64,000 bases of DNA from Plotosus lineatus (GCA_024760905.1 CM045729.1:10322080-10386079); one strand, 5' to 3'. Numbered from the stretch's first letter, positions 31,960 to 44,329 are shown. Numbers and translations: made by a program. Notes: generated by a model from the sequence alone, not told the origin.

Positions 31960-32700
31960 CAGGACTGTTGATCGACCTCCCAGCAAAAAGGAGCTGCTCG
32001 ACTCCCATCACTGCCAAAGCAGGCGGAGTGAAATCGATGTCTATTTTCGCCGAGCGTGAATCTTTATATGTGGACCTGTAGGACATTTTGGAGACGAAGT
32101 TTGGCGAAAGAAATCAGAGAGGTTGATGGGAATGATCAGAAGACCCCACGACGCATTGCTGTCAGTTTGAAGTTGTGGATTCACAGCGTGGGACACTCTC
32201 CTGGGTAACTGGGTTATTTTAGGACTCCAAGTTGGCTGGATGTCAGTAATGCGCAGACTGTACCTTTGTACTGGATCACTTACACACATAAAGCTTTCAA
32301 ACACATACAGACGTGCGCGCGCAAGCATACATATAAATCTTCTCCGTACTGTTATAGAAATGCGAAAGCACTTACATGTCAAAATGGTAATATTTCATCT
32401 ACATGGGTTACAGTCATTACATCACTCCTGTCAACATCAGTGTTATAACAGTAACATCACTTTAAATCTACGGAGACCGGACATAAGTAAATAGACTTCA
32501 AACATTTCAGAATAAATTAATTTATTATTTTATTATTATACATGCAACTAGCTGCTCAACTGCATTCGCTTATTTAATGCATGTCGTATCGGCCGATACC
32601 TACAATTTGACCTCTGAAAGTCACATTTTTGTACAATTTAATGGATTCAATGTCATGACCAAGGGTCAGAGTGCTGTAGAAATGTGCTCCAAGTTGTGCA
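31960..32700. other. no gene recognised
   Basis: Short open frames on both strands, none with a recognisable domain or good splice sites. Confidence 0.45.
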
Positions 32701-32714
32701 AAAGTAATGCAAAC

Positions 32715-33065
32715 ATAGCTCGCGCTCCAGGAAGTCAAGAACTGTCCGATTTTCACAGCGATCGAATTGTGAGTCAGTCAGAGGCCGGCATCAGCCAGCA
32801 ACAAATAGCTGAAAATTTGAATATTCCTCGTTCAATGGTAAACGACGAATTCACGACCAGATCAACTAGGACCATTAGAGATGGCATCAGCCTTTGCTCT
32901 GTGAAGAGCGCAGTGGAGGAAAATCCCAAGAGGAGGAAACTTTCAAGGAAGCAGACATTGTGGAAAACTCCAAACCAGCCCGAAAAGTGTAAGAGGCTAT
33001 CTTGCTCAAATGGCCTATTTTGACCCAGCATAAAGATGCAAGTGTCTTCTTCCACCAGCATACAG
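32715..33065 (+). mobile_element. Tc1/mariner-like transposase N-terminal remnant
   Basis: The plus strand reads GSQELSDFHSDRIVSQSEAG then ISQQQIAENLNIPRSMVN, a Tc1-type helix-turn-helix DNA-binding region, then a degenerate stretch (VEENPKRRKLS). No catalytic domain follows. Confidence 0.65.
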
Positions 33066-33129
33066 TATCACGCCGGTCTTCGTCAGGGTTACAACTAGTA
33101 GGCCTCTTATACTTCTCAACTGCATTCTG

Positions 33130-33735
33130 CAGTCTGAGGCTTCTTCTTTTCCTTTCGGCTGCTCCCTTCAGGGGTCACCACAGCAAATCATCCACCTCCA
33201 TCTCACCCTGTCCTCTGCATCTTCTTTTTTGACTCCAACAGCCTTCATGTCTTCCTTCACCACATCCATAAATCTCTTCTTTGGTCTTCCTCTAGGCCTT
33301 CTGCCTGGTAGTTCCAACCTCAGCATCCTACTGCCAATATACTCACTTTCTCTCCTCTGCACATGTCCAAACCATCTCAATCTAGCCTCTCTGACTTTGT
33401 CTCCAAAACATCTTACATGGGCTGTCCCTCTGATATACTCATTTCTGACCCTATCCATCCTCGTTACTCCCAGAGATAACCTCAACATTTTCATCTCCGC
33501 TACATCCTCCTGCCTTTTCCTCTGCGCCACGGTTTCTAAGCCATACAACATCGCTGGCCTCACCACCGTCTTGTACACTTTTCCTTTCATTCTTGCTGAC
33601 ACTCTCCTATCGCACATCACACCGGACACTTTTCTCCAACCATTCCAGCCTGCCTGCACATGCTTCTTCACCTCTTTTCCACACTCTCCATTGCTCTGGA
33701 TTGTTGAGCCTAAGTACTTAAAATCCTCCTTAAAA
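33130..33735 (-). mobile_element. RTE-clade LINE 3' part
   Basis: Minus frame: FKYLGSTIQSNGECGKEVKK, VSARMKGKVYKTVVRPAMLY, RLRWFGHVQRRESEYIGSRML, RGRPKKRFMDVVKEDMKAVG, CGDP, then CTGAAGGGAGCAGCCGAAAGG and AAAAGAAGAAG. Open throughout, 5'-truncated at about 33735, so a fairly young copy. Confidence 0.85.
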
Positions 33736-34616
33736 CTTAAAATGAGTGCTACAGGTATTACATCACTCCTGCCCAGTGTTCCCATTAAGAAGAATTGAGT
33801 TTGTGCCAATACTGTGTTCAGATGACTGGAGGCACTGGCTGGTTCGCAGCCAATCTTGACAGTGTGGCTTGCTTGACAGCAAGAAGCGCAGGAAGGTTGC
33901 TGGAGGGGATATCCACCTCCTGCAGGGGGTGGGACGTCCCCCATAAACTCTCCCATAAAATATGGTCAAATTTACAATTGAAATTTGCAACCTGAGTCCA
34001 TCTAGAGACAAGTGTTGATTTAAAAAATGTAAAAACCAGAAGAATTTGTGCGTGAACTGAAAGAATTTTGGTGGTTTAAACTTTTATTGACAGTTCATAG
34101 GTAGCTTACAATTTATTATTCAACTTGTGAAAGCAACAAGTTCTAATATCAACTCGAAATCAGTCATAAGAATCGTGTTCTGGACCAGAATCACCCGGAT
34201 ACGGTCGAGGTTGTTACCCCGATGTTCTCATGTACAGTTGTGTATATTCATAGAATGCATTCATTGTGTACATAACATAGTGGGACCTCGATGGTGCAGA
34301 ACCAGTCTATCCTGAAATGTCTCATTAGTGAATTGCAGGGCTGCCAACCCAGGAAAGGACCACTTTGTAGTCGATTTACACCAAAATGTATTTCTGATAG
34401 ATGCCGAACATTTTGACAGCTGTTTAACATGACATACAAACAAGTCGGAGATTATGGAACTTAAAACAAAACAAAGACAGAATAAAATTACTGCTCGGTG
34501 CCAATAATTCCTTGCGCCAATCTAAAATAATTTGCACCTGCCACGTCAGTAAATTTTACAAAGGATGCATCTCTTTTCTCATCATCTATAAATTTTACGG
34601 CTGTTATGTCTCGAGT
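33736..34616. other. no gene recognised
   Basis: Unique-looking sequence; short frames without recognised domains. Confidence 0.45.
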
Positions 34617-34788
34617 CTATAGACATTTATACATGTTGGGACTGTTACGCCGATCCTCTCTACATCCACATCCATAACAGTTACAGTCATCACTTGTCGT
34701 CTCCGTACACCTGTAACCGTTACATGATTGAAAGTCAGTAGAATTTGTGGACCACCAACAATTTCCATGTACAGTACATTTCCATGTA
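34617..34788 (-). CDS. candidate cysteine-rich terminal exon, unrecognised
   Basis: In minus sense a good acceptor (TTTTTTTTCTGATTTCAG) precedes an open stretch of 56 codons ending in TAG. Nine Cys in 56 residues: WKCTVHGNCWW, QSCNGYRCTE, DDCNCYGCGCRED, MYKCL. The spacing suggests a disulfide-rich secreted domain, but I do not recognise the family. The paralogous block at 53.8 kb begins just past this exon and does not contain it. Could be chance; no partner exon was identified. Confidence 0.35.
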
Positions 34789-34794
34789 CTGAAA

Positions 34795-35244
34795 TCAGAA
34801 AAAAAAATGTTGTTAAAATTCCGGAAGTGCGGGAGCAACTGAAACAGACTGCCAGATAACGCGTGTGCTCTCCGCATGCAGTATCTGGGATATCAGAGAG
34901 TTGTTGCACAGACTTGAACTGAGTTCAATAATTAGTTGCAACTGTGGGGAAACAGCTGTCCGGGGTACACCCCGAACTCATTCACAGTTGGTTGAGATGG
35001 GCGCTAGACTCTCTGAGACTCTTCTTAGGATTAAGTGGCTCTAAAAATGAATGAATGAATGAACTGTGGGGAACTGTTGATTGATTGGGGTTTGTCTACA
35101 AAAGATTCAGACGAGAGAAAATCAGTTTTACAGTAAACTGCCTTAAGAGGTGAAAACAAGTCTTTGCTTCTTAATCCCACTTCCGGTTTCTCCAGAAGAT
35201 CAAATCCTTCCACCATGGAATATGAATTGTGTCATGAACAAGGC

Positions 35245-35288
<44 letters not shown>

Positions 35289-35621
35289 TGTGAGACAGAG
35301 AGAGAGAGAGTGTGTGTTGGTGGGTGTGTGGGTGTGTGTGTGTGAGAGAGAGAGAGAGGGGGGGTGTTTAAGTCATGGGCAACACATCATTATTTTGTCC
35401 TGCTCAGAGTCAGCTCAACTCTACATGCCAACTCTAAGAAGCCTAGAAATCGCGTTCTATGATGCACAGATATATAATTCTGTACTAATATTCCAATATA
35501 ATTTTTCCATTTTGATTTTTCATCCTGTTTATTAAAGGGAAATACAGATAGACATAAAATTCTTCTTCTGGTTATTAATGGTTAATTTTCTGTGTTTCAA
35601 ACGAAATGACACAAATCAGAT
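34795..35621 (+). repeat. duplicated block, left part (paralogue of 53830-54588)
   Basis: From GTTAAAATTCCGGAAGTGC through the (GT)n run to TGACACAAATCAGAT. It continues at 39568 after a 3.95-kb RTE insertion. In the other copy the two parts are joined without interruption. Confidence 0.88.
35248..35362. repeat. (TG)n, (AG)n microsatellites
   Basis: TG run, then GAGAGA, TGTGTG and GAGAGA again; the paralogue at 54273-54318 has only a TG run. Confidence 0.9.
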
Positions 35622-38600
35622 ATTCTTCCTTCTTCTTTTCCTTTCGGCTTTTCCCTTCAGGGTTCGCCACAGCGAATCATCTGCCTCCATCTCGCCCTAT
35701 CCTTTGCATCTTCTTCTCTTACACCAACTGCCTTCATGTCCTCCTTCACCAAGTCCATGAATCGTCTCTTTAGTCTTCCTCTAGGCCTTCTGCTTGGTAG
35801 TTCCAACCTCAGCATCCGACTACCAATATACTCACTATCCCTCCTCTGTACATGTCCAAACCATCTCAATCTGGCCTCTCCAAAACGTCTTACATGTGCT
35901 GTCCCTCTGATGTGCTCATTCCTGATCCTATCCATCCTCATTACTCCCAAAGAGAACCTTAACATTTTCATCTCAGCTACTTCTCCTCTGCCTCCTGTCT
36001 TTTGCCCAGGGCCACTGTTTCTAAACCATACAACATTGCTGGCCTCAACGCCGTCTTGTACACTTTTCCTTTCATTCTTGCCGATACCTTTCTATCACAC
36101 ATCACACCGGACATTTTTCTCCAACAATTCCAACCAGCCTGCTCACGCTTCTTCACCTCTTTTCCACACTCTCCATTGCTCTGGATTGTTGAGCCTAAGT
36201 ACTTAAAATCCTCCACCTTCCTTATCTCTGCTCCCTGTAACCTCGCCATTCCTGTTGGGTCCTTGGCATTCATAAACATGTATTCTGTCTTCCTGAGGCT
36301 AACCTTCATTCCCCTCCTTTCCAGGGCATACCTCCACCTCTCTAGATTTTCCTCCACTTGGTCTCTGCTCTCACTGCAGATCACAATGTCATCTGCAAAC
36401 ATTATAGTCCATTGGGATTCTTGTCTAACCTCGTCTGTCAGCCTGTCCATCACCATAGCAAACAAGAAGGGGCTCAGAGCTGATCCATGATGCAGTCCCA
36501 CCTCCACCTTGAACTCATCTGTCACACCAACAGCACACCTCACCACTGTCTTACATCACTCATACATGTCCTGCACCACTATAACATACTTCTCTGCCAC
36601 TCCAGACTTTATCATGCAATACCACAGTTCCTCTCTCGGCACCTTGTCATATGCCTCAAAGCAAACACTGCATCTGTGCTGCTCTTTCTTGGCATGAAAC
36701 CAAACTGTTGTTCACAAATGCTGACCTCTGCCCTTAGTCTAGCTTCCACTATTCTTTCAAATAACTTCATCGTATGGCTCATTAACTTTATCCCTCTGTA
36801 GTTGCCACAACTTTGCACATCTCCCATCATCATCATCATCATCATCTTCTTCCGCTTAGTCCAGGGTCGGGTCGCGGGGGAGCAACCTTAGCAAAGAGGT
36901 CCAGACATCCCTCTCCCGAGCCACTTCCTCCAACTCTCCCGGGGGGACACCAAGGCGGTCCCAGACAAGCCAAGAGACATAGTCCCTACAGCGTGTTCTA
37001 GGTCGACCCCGGGGTCTCTTCCCGGTTGGACATGCCCGAAACACCACACCAGGGAGGCGTCCGGGGGGCACTCTGACCAGATGCCCGAGCCACCTCAACT
37101 GGCCCCTTTCAATGCGGAGGAGCAGCGGATCGACTCCGAGCTCTCCCCGGATGGCGGAGCTTCTCACCTTATCTCTAAGGGAGAACCCCGCCACCCGGCG
37201 AAGGAAGCTCATTTCAGCCGTTTGTATCCGTGATCTTGTTCTTTCGGTCATTACCCAAAGCTCGTGACCATTGGTGAGGGTTGGAACGTAGATCGACTGG
37301 GAAATTGAGAGCTTCGCCTTGCAGCTCAGCTCCTTCTTCACCATGACGGACCGTTACAGGCACCGCTTAACAGCAGAGGCTGCAGCGATCCGTCTGTCGT
37401 TCTCTCGCTCCATCCTTCCCTCACTCGTAAACAAGACCCCAAGATACTTAAACTCCTCCATTTGGGGCAGGACCTCATTCCCGAGCCGGAGGGTGCATTC
37501 CACCATTGTCCGACTGAGAACCATTGCCTCGGACTTGGAGGTACTGATCTTCATCCCGGCTGCGTCGCACTCAGCTGCGAATCGCTCCAATGAGAGCTGG
37601 AGGGCCCGACTTGATGAAGCCAAAAGGACAACATCATCCGCAAAAAGCAGAGACGATATCCAATGGCCACCAAACCAGAACCCCTCATCGCCTCGACTGC
37701 GCCTAGCAATTCTGTCCATAAAAATTATGAACAGAATCGGTGACAAAGGATCGTTTCCAGTGGGAGTTGGAGTCTGCCAAGGCTGTCCTTTGTCACCGAT
37801 TCTGCACATCTCCCTTGTTTTTAAAAATGGGCACCAGCACACATCTCCATTCCTCTGGCATCCTCTCACTCTCTAAGACCTTGTTGAATGTTCTTGTCAG
37901 GAAATCTACTGCTACCTCTCCTAGACACTTCCATACCTCCACCGGTATGTCATCAGGACCAACTGCTTTTCCACTCTTCATCCTCTTCAATGCCCTCCTC
38001 ACTTCTAATCTTTGCTACCTCCTGGTCCTCAACAGTCACCTCTTCTACTCTTTTTTCACTCTCATTTTCCTCATTCATCAGCTCTTCAAAGTACTCTTTC
38101 CATCTTCCCAGCACACTTCTGTCATCAGTCAATACATTTCCCTCTCTGTACTTAATCACTCGAACTTGCTGCACATCCTTCCCATCTCTATTTCTCTGCT
38201 GTGCCAACCTGTATAAATCATTTTCTATCTCATTACTTTCCAACCGAGCATACAAGTAATCATACATGCTTTGTTTGGCCTTTGACACCGCTACCTTTGC
38301 CTTGCGCTGTATTTCCCTGTACTCTTGTTTACTCTTTTCGGGCCTCTCAATGTCCCACTTCTTTTTAGCTAACCTCTTCCTTTGTACACACTCCTGCACT
38401 TCCTCGTTCCACCACCAAGTCTCCATATCTCCTCTCCTTCCAGATAACACATCAAGTATTCTCCTACCTGTCTCCCTGATCACATTAACTGTAGTTGTCC
38501 ACTCATCTGGCAGCACTTCCTGATCACCCAAAGCCATTTTCAACTCCTCCTTGAAGACAACACGACACTCGTCCTTTTTCAGCTTCCACCACTTTGTCTT

Positions 38601-39567
38601 CTGCTCTGCCTTTGCTTTCCTTCAAATTACATCACCTACACAAGATGTAGTCTGCCTGTGTGCTCCTACCTCCACTTTTATAAGACACCCTATGCTCCTG
38701 TCTCTTCTGAAAGAAAGTATTTACCACAGCCATTTCTATCCTTTTTGCAAAATCTACCAATATCTGTCCTGTGCTCCTGTCCTGGATACCAAACCTACCC
38801 ATCACTTCCTCGTCCCCTATGTTTCCTTCACCAACATGTCCATTGAAGTCTGCTTTAATGACCACTCTTTCATCTCTGGGGGTCCTCTGCATCACTTCAG
38901 CTAAGTCACTCCAGAATCTCTCCTTCTCTTCTAGCTCAGATCCTGCCTGTGGGGCATAAGCACTCACAACATTAAACATCACGCCTTCAATTTCTAACTT
39001 GAGACTCATCACTCTGTCTGACACTCTTTTCACTTCTAGAACATTCCTGACAAAAGTTCTCCTTCAAGATGACTCCCACTCCATTTCTCTTCCCATCCAC
39101 ACCATGAAAAAACAGTTTAAAGCCTGCTCCTAAGCTTCTAGCCTTGCTCCCTTTCCACCTGGTCTCCTGAACACACACTTTGTCCACCTTTCTCCTCTGC
39201 ATTATGTCAGCCAGCTCTTTCCCTTTTCCTGTCATAGTTCCAACACTCAGAGTCCAACACTTTCAGTCCTAGACTCATGCCTTTCCTCTTCTCTCTCTGC
39301 CTACGGACACGCCTCCTTCGACCAACAGTCTTCGACCAACAGTAGTCCAATTTCCACCAGCACCCTGTTGGTTAACAGCACTGATTGCGGTTGTTGTGAA
39401 CCCGGGCTTCGACCGATCCGGTATGAATTTCTTTGTTATGACTCGCATGTTTTATTTGGCATGTTTTACACCGGATGCTCTTCCTGACGCAACCCTTTGC
39501 ATTTATCCGGGCTTGGGACCGGCGTGAGGGAGAGAAACTGGCTTGTGCCCCTCCCTCACGGCTGCGC
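35622..39567 (-). mobile_element. near-complete RTE-clade LINE interrupted by a nested Rex3
   Basis: Reading minus from 39567: the 5' leader (GGGAGGGGCACAAGCC...GTCAGGAAGAGCATCCGG), the endonuclease (KVCVQETRWKG, DFNGHVGEGN, RSTQADYILCR), the linker (TWWWNEEVQECVQRKRLAKK), the start of RT (VPIFKNKGDV), then a nested Rex3 (36826-37802), then RT (YRGIKLMSH, GLHHGSALSPFLF, IMFADDIVI, FKYLGSTIQ) and the C-terminus to CGEP and the GCCGAAAGG tail. Frameshifts and a small deletion near 36655. Flanked by an imperfect target-site duplication, TGACACAAATCAGAT (35607-35621) and TGACAAAAAATAAGAT (39568-39583); the empty site TGACAGAAATAAGAT is at 54574-54588. Confidence 0.88.
36826..37802 (-). mobile_element. 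Rex3 LINE nested in the RTE element, with inverted 5' tip
   Basis: Minus frame: [74 protein letters not shown], then a GATGATGATG tail. It is bounded by the 12-bp duplication TGCACATCTCCC (36814-36825 and 37803-37814). The first about 54 bases (37749-37802) are an inverted copy of the sequence just upstream in Rex3. Confidence 0.88.
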
Positions 39568-40850
39568 TGACAAAAAATAAGATCTGTGCTGAAGTTATGA
39601 ATTTCGCTGAATAGCACACAAGATAGTACAATAAATTATTATTTTATTCTGCTGCATGAGAACAGAGGAAAAACAAACTATAATCATTTTAATTATTTAT
39701 TTTTACCTTTTGAAATTGTATTTTTGAAACTCGTTTAAAGTTAAAATACTATTATTATCTTTAAAAACATGAAGTCAATATTGTGTAGATTTGTTTGCAT
39801 TTGTTCGGATGGTGTTTTGTTACATTTCCAGAAGAACATTCAGGGTTTTATATGACATATTGTGTGAAGAATTATCTTGAGTTTATAGAATGGTATGCTC
39901 TCTTGTCACAAAATTTTGAACTAATCAGATCTCACAATTGCTGTGTATTATATATTCAAAACATTTTTGTCATAAAAAGGCAACTTGTGTGCTACTTTTA
40001 TTTTATTATTAAGGCTGAACAAGTACAAAAAAATCCATAATATTCTAAATAGAACTTACTGCTTATGACACAGTTCAAGGTTTGAGTCAGGCTTTACTCT
40101 CAAAACCATCATTTTTGCAAATTTATTAGAATATTACACTTATTTACAACAGTATAATTTTGTCAAGATTCCATTTCTGAAAAGAGAAATGCAAAATCTG
40201 GAACTAGTTGGGAGATTCAAAGGGAGCGTATGTGGAATTTGCGTAAATCTGTCGCGTTAATATTCGAAAATTTTATAGTTATGACGTTTGACTGCACTTG
40301 AAACTTTGCTTTAACGACAAAAAGCACAAAACAGGAATTACTTGACACAAGTTCTCATCAAAATCTTTATTTGTCTTAACAAAGATCTCATGATTATATT
40401 TAGTACGTATATTGAAACAGTGAAAAAGCAACAAAGGAAACACAAAACACCTTAAAACCTCTAAATTTCCCGAGAAAAAATATGTCAAATTTTATGATGT
40501 TCAAAATAACACTTGTTTGTGAGCATGACAATCAACAAAATAATGTAATCACCACATCGAAGTATTTTGGGATTCATTTTTAAACAGTGTGGACAAAATT
40601 GCCTGACTAATTAATCCCAAACTTTCTATTTTCTATAAACACCAACAAAATCAGAACTATTAAAAAGAAGTCAGTTCCACTCAAACTTGATCATAAATTG
40701 AGCTGCTGCAAATTAAGCAACAGCACCAGATTTATCAAAGTTTATGCAAATATGAAGATCTTAGTGTTGAACATAAGGAGGAGTGCTGTTTATTTTAGCA
40801 TGACGAGAAAATGATGAATGAGTTTGTTTAAAAAAAAAATTGCCAAGCCA
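39568..40850 (+). repeat. duplicated block, right part (paralogue of 54588-55805)
   Basis: AT-rich, no recognised exon. It matches 54588-55805 in order and orientation with scattered changes. On its right it runs into the TRIM copy 2 flank. Confidence 0.88.
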
Positions 40851-41032
40851 CTGAATAATGCAGGGAGGTAATGTTCTCAGCCGACACTCAGCGGGGTACA
40901 CAGGGCCATCACAGGAAGAAGCTGAAACTTCAAAGTCACAAATGTAAAGTTGGCTCCATCTGCTGTGTGATTTGAAACACTGCAAGTATTTTGACATTTT
41001 CATCGTTTCATATTTTGGAGGAGATGGCGTGT

Positions 41033-41050
41033 GTGTGTGTGTGTGTGTGA
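41033..41050. repeat. (GT)n microsatellite
   Basis: Short GT run, counterpart of 2819-2853. Confidence 0.9.
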
Positions 41051-42065
41051 ATGTAATATCCAATAGATGATGCCTGTGTCTTTTTTTATTTTAATTCCAT
41101 CCTGGAGTTTATTTGTTTGTGGAAGTCCTAAAAACCAAGGTTGTGGAAAAAGTCTGCTGGAGTAATAACCTTCATATCACATGATTTTAATTTAACAAAT
41201 CTTTATTTCAACAGAACATTTCATTATTTTATATTATTTTGATAGCTCTTAATAAAATTCTGTCATATATATCCAGTTTTTATTTCAGTTTGATTTCCGA
41301 AGTGAGTCGGAATGACGTCATAACACTTCAAAAACGTTTCACAATTAAGTGTGTCAGTGCTTTTGTAAAACAAACATTCACAAAGAATAAACTTTAATCT
41401 TCAATGTTTCATTAATTAACTGAAATAAGACAAAACCAGCTCCGACTGATCTGATTCGCTTACAGAGACTGAAGTGGGCGGAGCTTTAGAGGAGATTCTT
41501 CACCATAAACACAGAGGATTGGCAGTAATGTATCAGTGAATGTGTGTGTAAAAGTGTGGAGGTGTTTGTTAGTGAGCGGGTCGGAGAAGGACAGTTTTCC
41601 TCTGTCCCAGTCCAACTGGACTCTGATCCTCTGGAGTTTCTGTGATACTGAGAGGAGAGTCGCTGGCTGTGGTGTAGAAACTGCTCCATATTCACCACCA
41701 TAATACCACACATACCAGATTCCACTGCTGGAGAATATCCTCCCCTTCCTCTGAGCAGATTCTCTCATCACACCCACAAACCACCCTGTACAGTCTCCAA
41801 CATCAACATCCCAGCGGTGAGTCCATGAGTTAAAACCCTGAGAGCCCAGAATACAGTAACAATCATTAAATCTGTCTGGATTATCAGGAAGTTTCTGTTT
41901 CTCTTTCCTGGATCTCACACTGGTCAGATCATCACATACAAAGGTCAGGATGAGCGGTGTTGGGGTCCAGAGTTACAGGTACTGAAAACACACACACACA
42001 AATAAGAGAAAATAGAAACTCTGAAGCGCTCGTTGGTTCCTCGGTGTCTCTGCTCAATACAAACA

Positions 42066-42382
42066 TTTATCTGTCTTCCTTTTGGCTTTTTTCCCTTTGA
42101 CTTGGGAGTTGCCACAGCGAATCATCAGATTCGCACGTTTGATTACGTCGGATGCCCTTCCTGACACAACCCTTTTAGCAATGGACAGAAACACGCTGAC
42201 GACTTTGCAGCTCCCCTTTACGAAAGTCAGCAATGGTTCTTTTACATGAACCTCTCACCATAGACAGTGAGAGCCGCACTGGGGTGGGGCAGTGACAAGC
42301 CTGTGGAGAGTGGGACCCGAACCCCCAACCTTTGGATCAGCGATCCAGCGCCCTATACCACTAGACCACCACTGCCCCACTT
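42066..42382 (-). mobile_element. near full-length tRNA-headed SINE with target-site duplication
   Basis: In minus sense: GTGGGGCAGTGGTGGTCTAG.TGGTATAGGGCGCTGG (A-box), GGTTCGGGTCC (B-box), the body, GGGTTGTGTCAGGAAGGGCA, then TGATGATTCGCTGTGGCAAC and AAAAAGCCAAAAGG. Flanked by AATACAAACA (42056-42065 and 42383-42392). TRIM copy 1 has the uninterrupted site near 4031. The middle of the body is internally shortened. Confidence 0.88.
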
Positions 42383-42509
42383 AATACAAACACTGAACGG
42401 AGAAAGTTTTTCTTGAATGAATGAGCCAAAGTCTGATCTTCAACTTTCAAAATAAACCGTCGACTGCATCCCCGAGGAACCGAATTAAACACGAACACTT
42501 TTATAACAA

Positions 42510-42535
42510 TAATAATAATAATAATAATAATAACA
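42510..42535. repeat. (AAT)n microsatellite
   Basis: Short AAT run, the counterpart of the large insertion zone 4150-6424 in copy 1. Confidence 0.9.
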
Positions 42536-42644
42536 ATTTAAAATTTGTAATATACAAATAAATGCTACAAACCCCTTCAGTGCAGTTTATTAAAAAACAG
42601 AAAAGCACGTTAAGGGATTGAAATTAGAAATTGTGTGGGTGCAT

Positions 42645-42647
<3 letters not shown>

Positions 42648-42683
<36 letters not shown>
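42648..42683. repeat. (CA)n microsatellite
   Basis: CA run in the TRIM copy 2 intron. Confidence 0.95.
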
Positions 42684-42684
<1 letters not shown>

Positions 42685-44078
42685 GATAGAATGAATGTGA
42701 AAAATTGGGACTTTCAGTAGCTTACTGTATTGTACAGTGTCCTGCATCTTCTCGCAGACTCTGAACTTCAGGCTGCTCAGATGCTTTGCCACATGGATCA
42801 GTGCTCCTGAAAGCTCCTCTGGATGCTGCAGTGTGCACTGGGCTCTGTAAACACATTCGGGAGTCAGTGCTGCTGTGGGTTTGGATTCAGAAACACAGAG
42901 AATGAGAGAGACAGGAAAAACATCACTCACCTTTTCACTGTGGCCTTGTAGTTCTGTAAAACAACAAAGTATGTATCAGTGGAGATGATTCACATTCTTA
43001 CACCAATGAAATGTGGCGTTTCTGATGATGGAAACAAGTTTTACTTTCTCACAGTATAAATACTGAATAAATGATCCTCACTTGTAAGAACGAGACGTCT
43101 TCAGCTCTCATCTCGTCTTCTATGGCTCTGATTGTGTCTGAAAGAGATGAAATGTCTCTGTTCAGCTTCTCCATCTTCTCCTTCACCATCTGACTCTTCT
43201 GCTTCTCTTCCTCTCTCAGTGCAGTGATCCTGACTGTCTCTTCATCTCGTAGAAACCGGTGAAGTTCCTCAAACTCCTCCTTAATCTGACGCTCTGTGTG
43301 TTGGGCCTGAATCTGCAGTGAAGAGGAAATCAAATGAAATAGAATCCATTCTGCAATGATGTAAAATATAATTATAATATCAAACCCATGCTATTGATTC
43401 TGACCTTTATATGTTCTGCAGTCTGACTCCAGTTCAGTTTACAGTCTTTCAAGATCTTCAGTTTCTCCTGTAGGGGCTTCAGTGCAGTTTTGAGCTCCTC
43501 CTGAAACAAATCCACACACTGCATGGAGACTCTGTGTTTCAGATCTTATTTTACACATCGTTACTTCACACCACTGTTTATTATAGAGATTTAACTGTGC
43601 AATGTTCAGTGTGTGTTTTTATAATATACATTATTTACCTTACAGTCTGTTACTACCTCATCAGTGGGGCAGAATTTGTGGTTGGTGTGTTTTCTTGAAT
43701 CCCGACACACCACACACACCGGCTGTTGATCGTCCAGACAGAAGAGTTTGAATTTCTCCCTGTGCAGACTGCAGACTGTTTCAGACCCTGATGAAGATCT
43801 CTGACTTCTCTCCTGTATGAAAGTCTCACACAGGTTCTTTAAGGCCAGATTGATGGGAGGAGAATCCATGGGCGAATTCCTCCTACAAATGGGACATTCT
43901 CTGGATCCTTTGGTCTCCCAGAACTTCTCCAAACACACTTTACACACACTGTGACTGCAGCCCAGAACAACAGGATTCTTGAAGATTTCACAGCACACAG
44001 GACAGGAGAAATCCTCCTCTGAGAACTTAGAAGCCATTTTATTTTGCTGTTGTTGTTCTCTCCAGTCCGAATGTTCAG

Positions 44079-44092
44079 AGATTCCCTTTCAC
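44079..44092 (-). promoter_or_regulatory. degenerate ISRE upstream of TRIM copy 2
   Basis: AGATTCCCTTTCAC stands where copy 1 has AGTTTCACTTTCAC. The change breaks the first of the two TTTC half-sites needed for IRF binding, so interferon response is expected to be weaker. Confidence 0.5.
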
Positions 44093-44329
44093 TTTGATTA
44101 AAAGTAATTACAGCCTGATTTCAGTTTTCTTTAAAGTAAAACACACGACTTTGTAGATCCAGTTATTAATCACTTCTTCTCACAGTGCTGAGAATGAGAC
44201 TCAGATTTCTCCATAAACCGAGAATAAAACAAAACTCACCAGAGCAGAACACTGCAGGCTGGTGATGGAGGACTGCGGTCGTCTCAAACCCCACACGTCA
44301 TGAATAGGAGTTTGAGAGAGACATCACAG

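Larger units (their letters stand above)
41460..44037 (-). pseudogene. TRIM35-like gene, copy 2, SPRY domain lost by frameshift
   Basis: Exons at 44037-43639, 43500-43405, 43312-43082, 42953-42931, 42844-42726 and 41981-41460, exactly collinear with copy 1. RING ([24 protein letters not shown]), B-box2 (CSLHREK...CVVCRDS) and coiled-coil exons are open. In the last exon two bases are missing near 41940, so after [10 protein letters not shown] the frame shifts and hits TGA at 41932-41934. The predicted product is 305 residues, RING-B-box-coiled coil without PRY-SPRY. The rest of the SPRY remains readable in the old frame (GFNSWTHRWDVDVGD). It could be a pseudogene, or a short TRIM that acts as a dominant partner by coiled-coil pairing. 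Its upstream ISRE is also damaged. Confidence 0.85.

Noticed and set aside
32041..32382. Minus-strand frame upstream of the DUSP gene as its missing N-terminal exon
   Set aside because: No phosphatase N-terminal motif (W.N/G...F.GD type) is present in any frame there.
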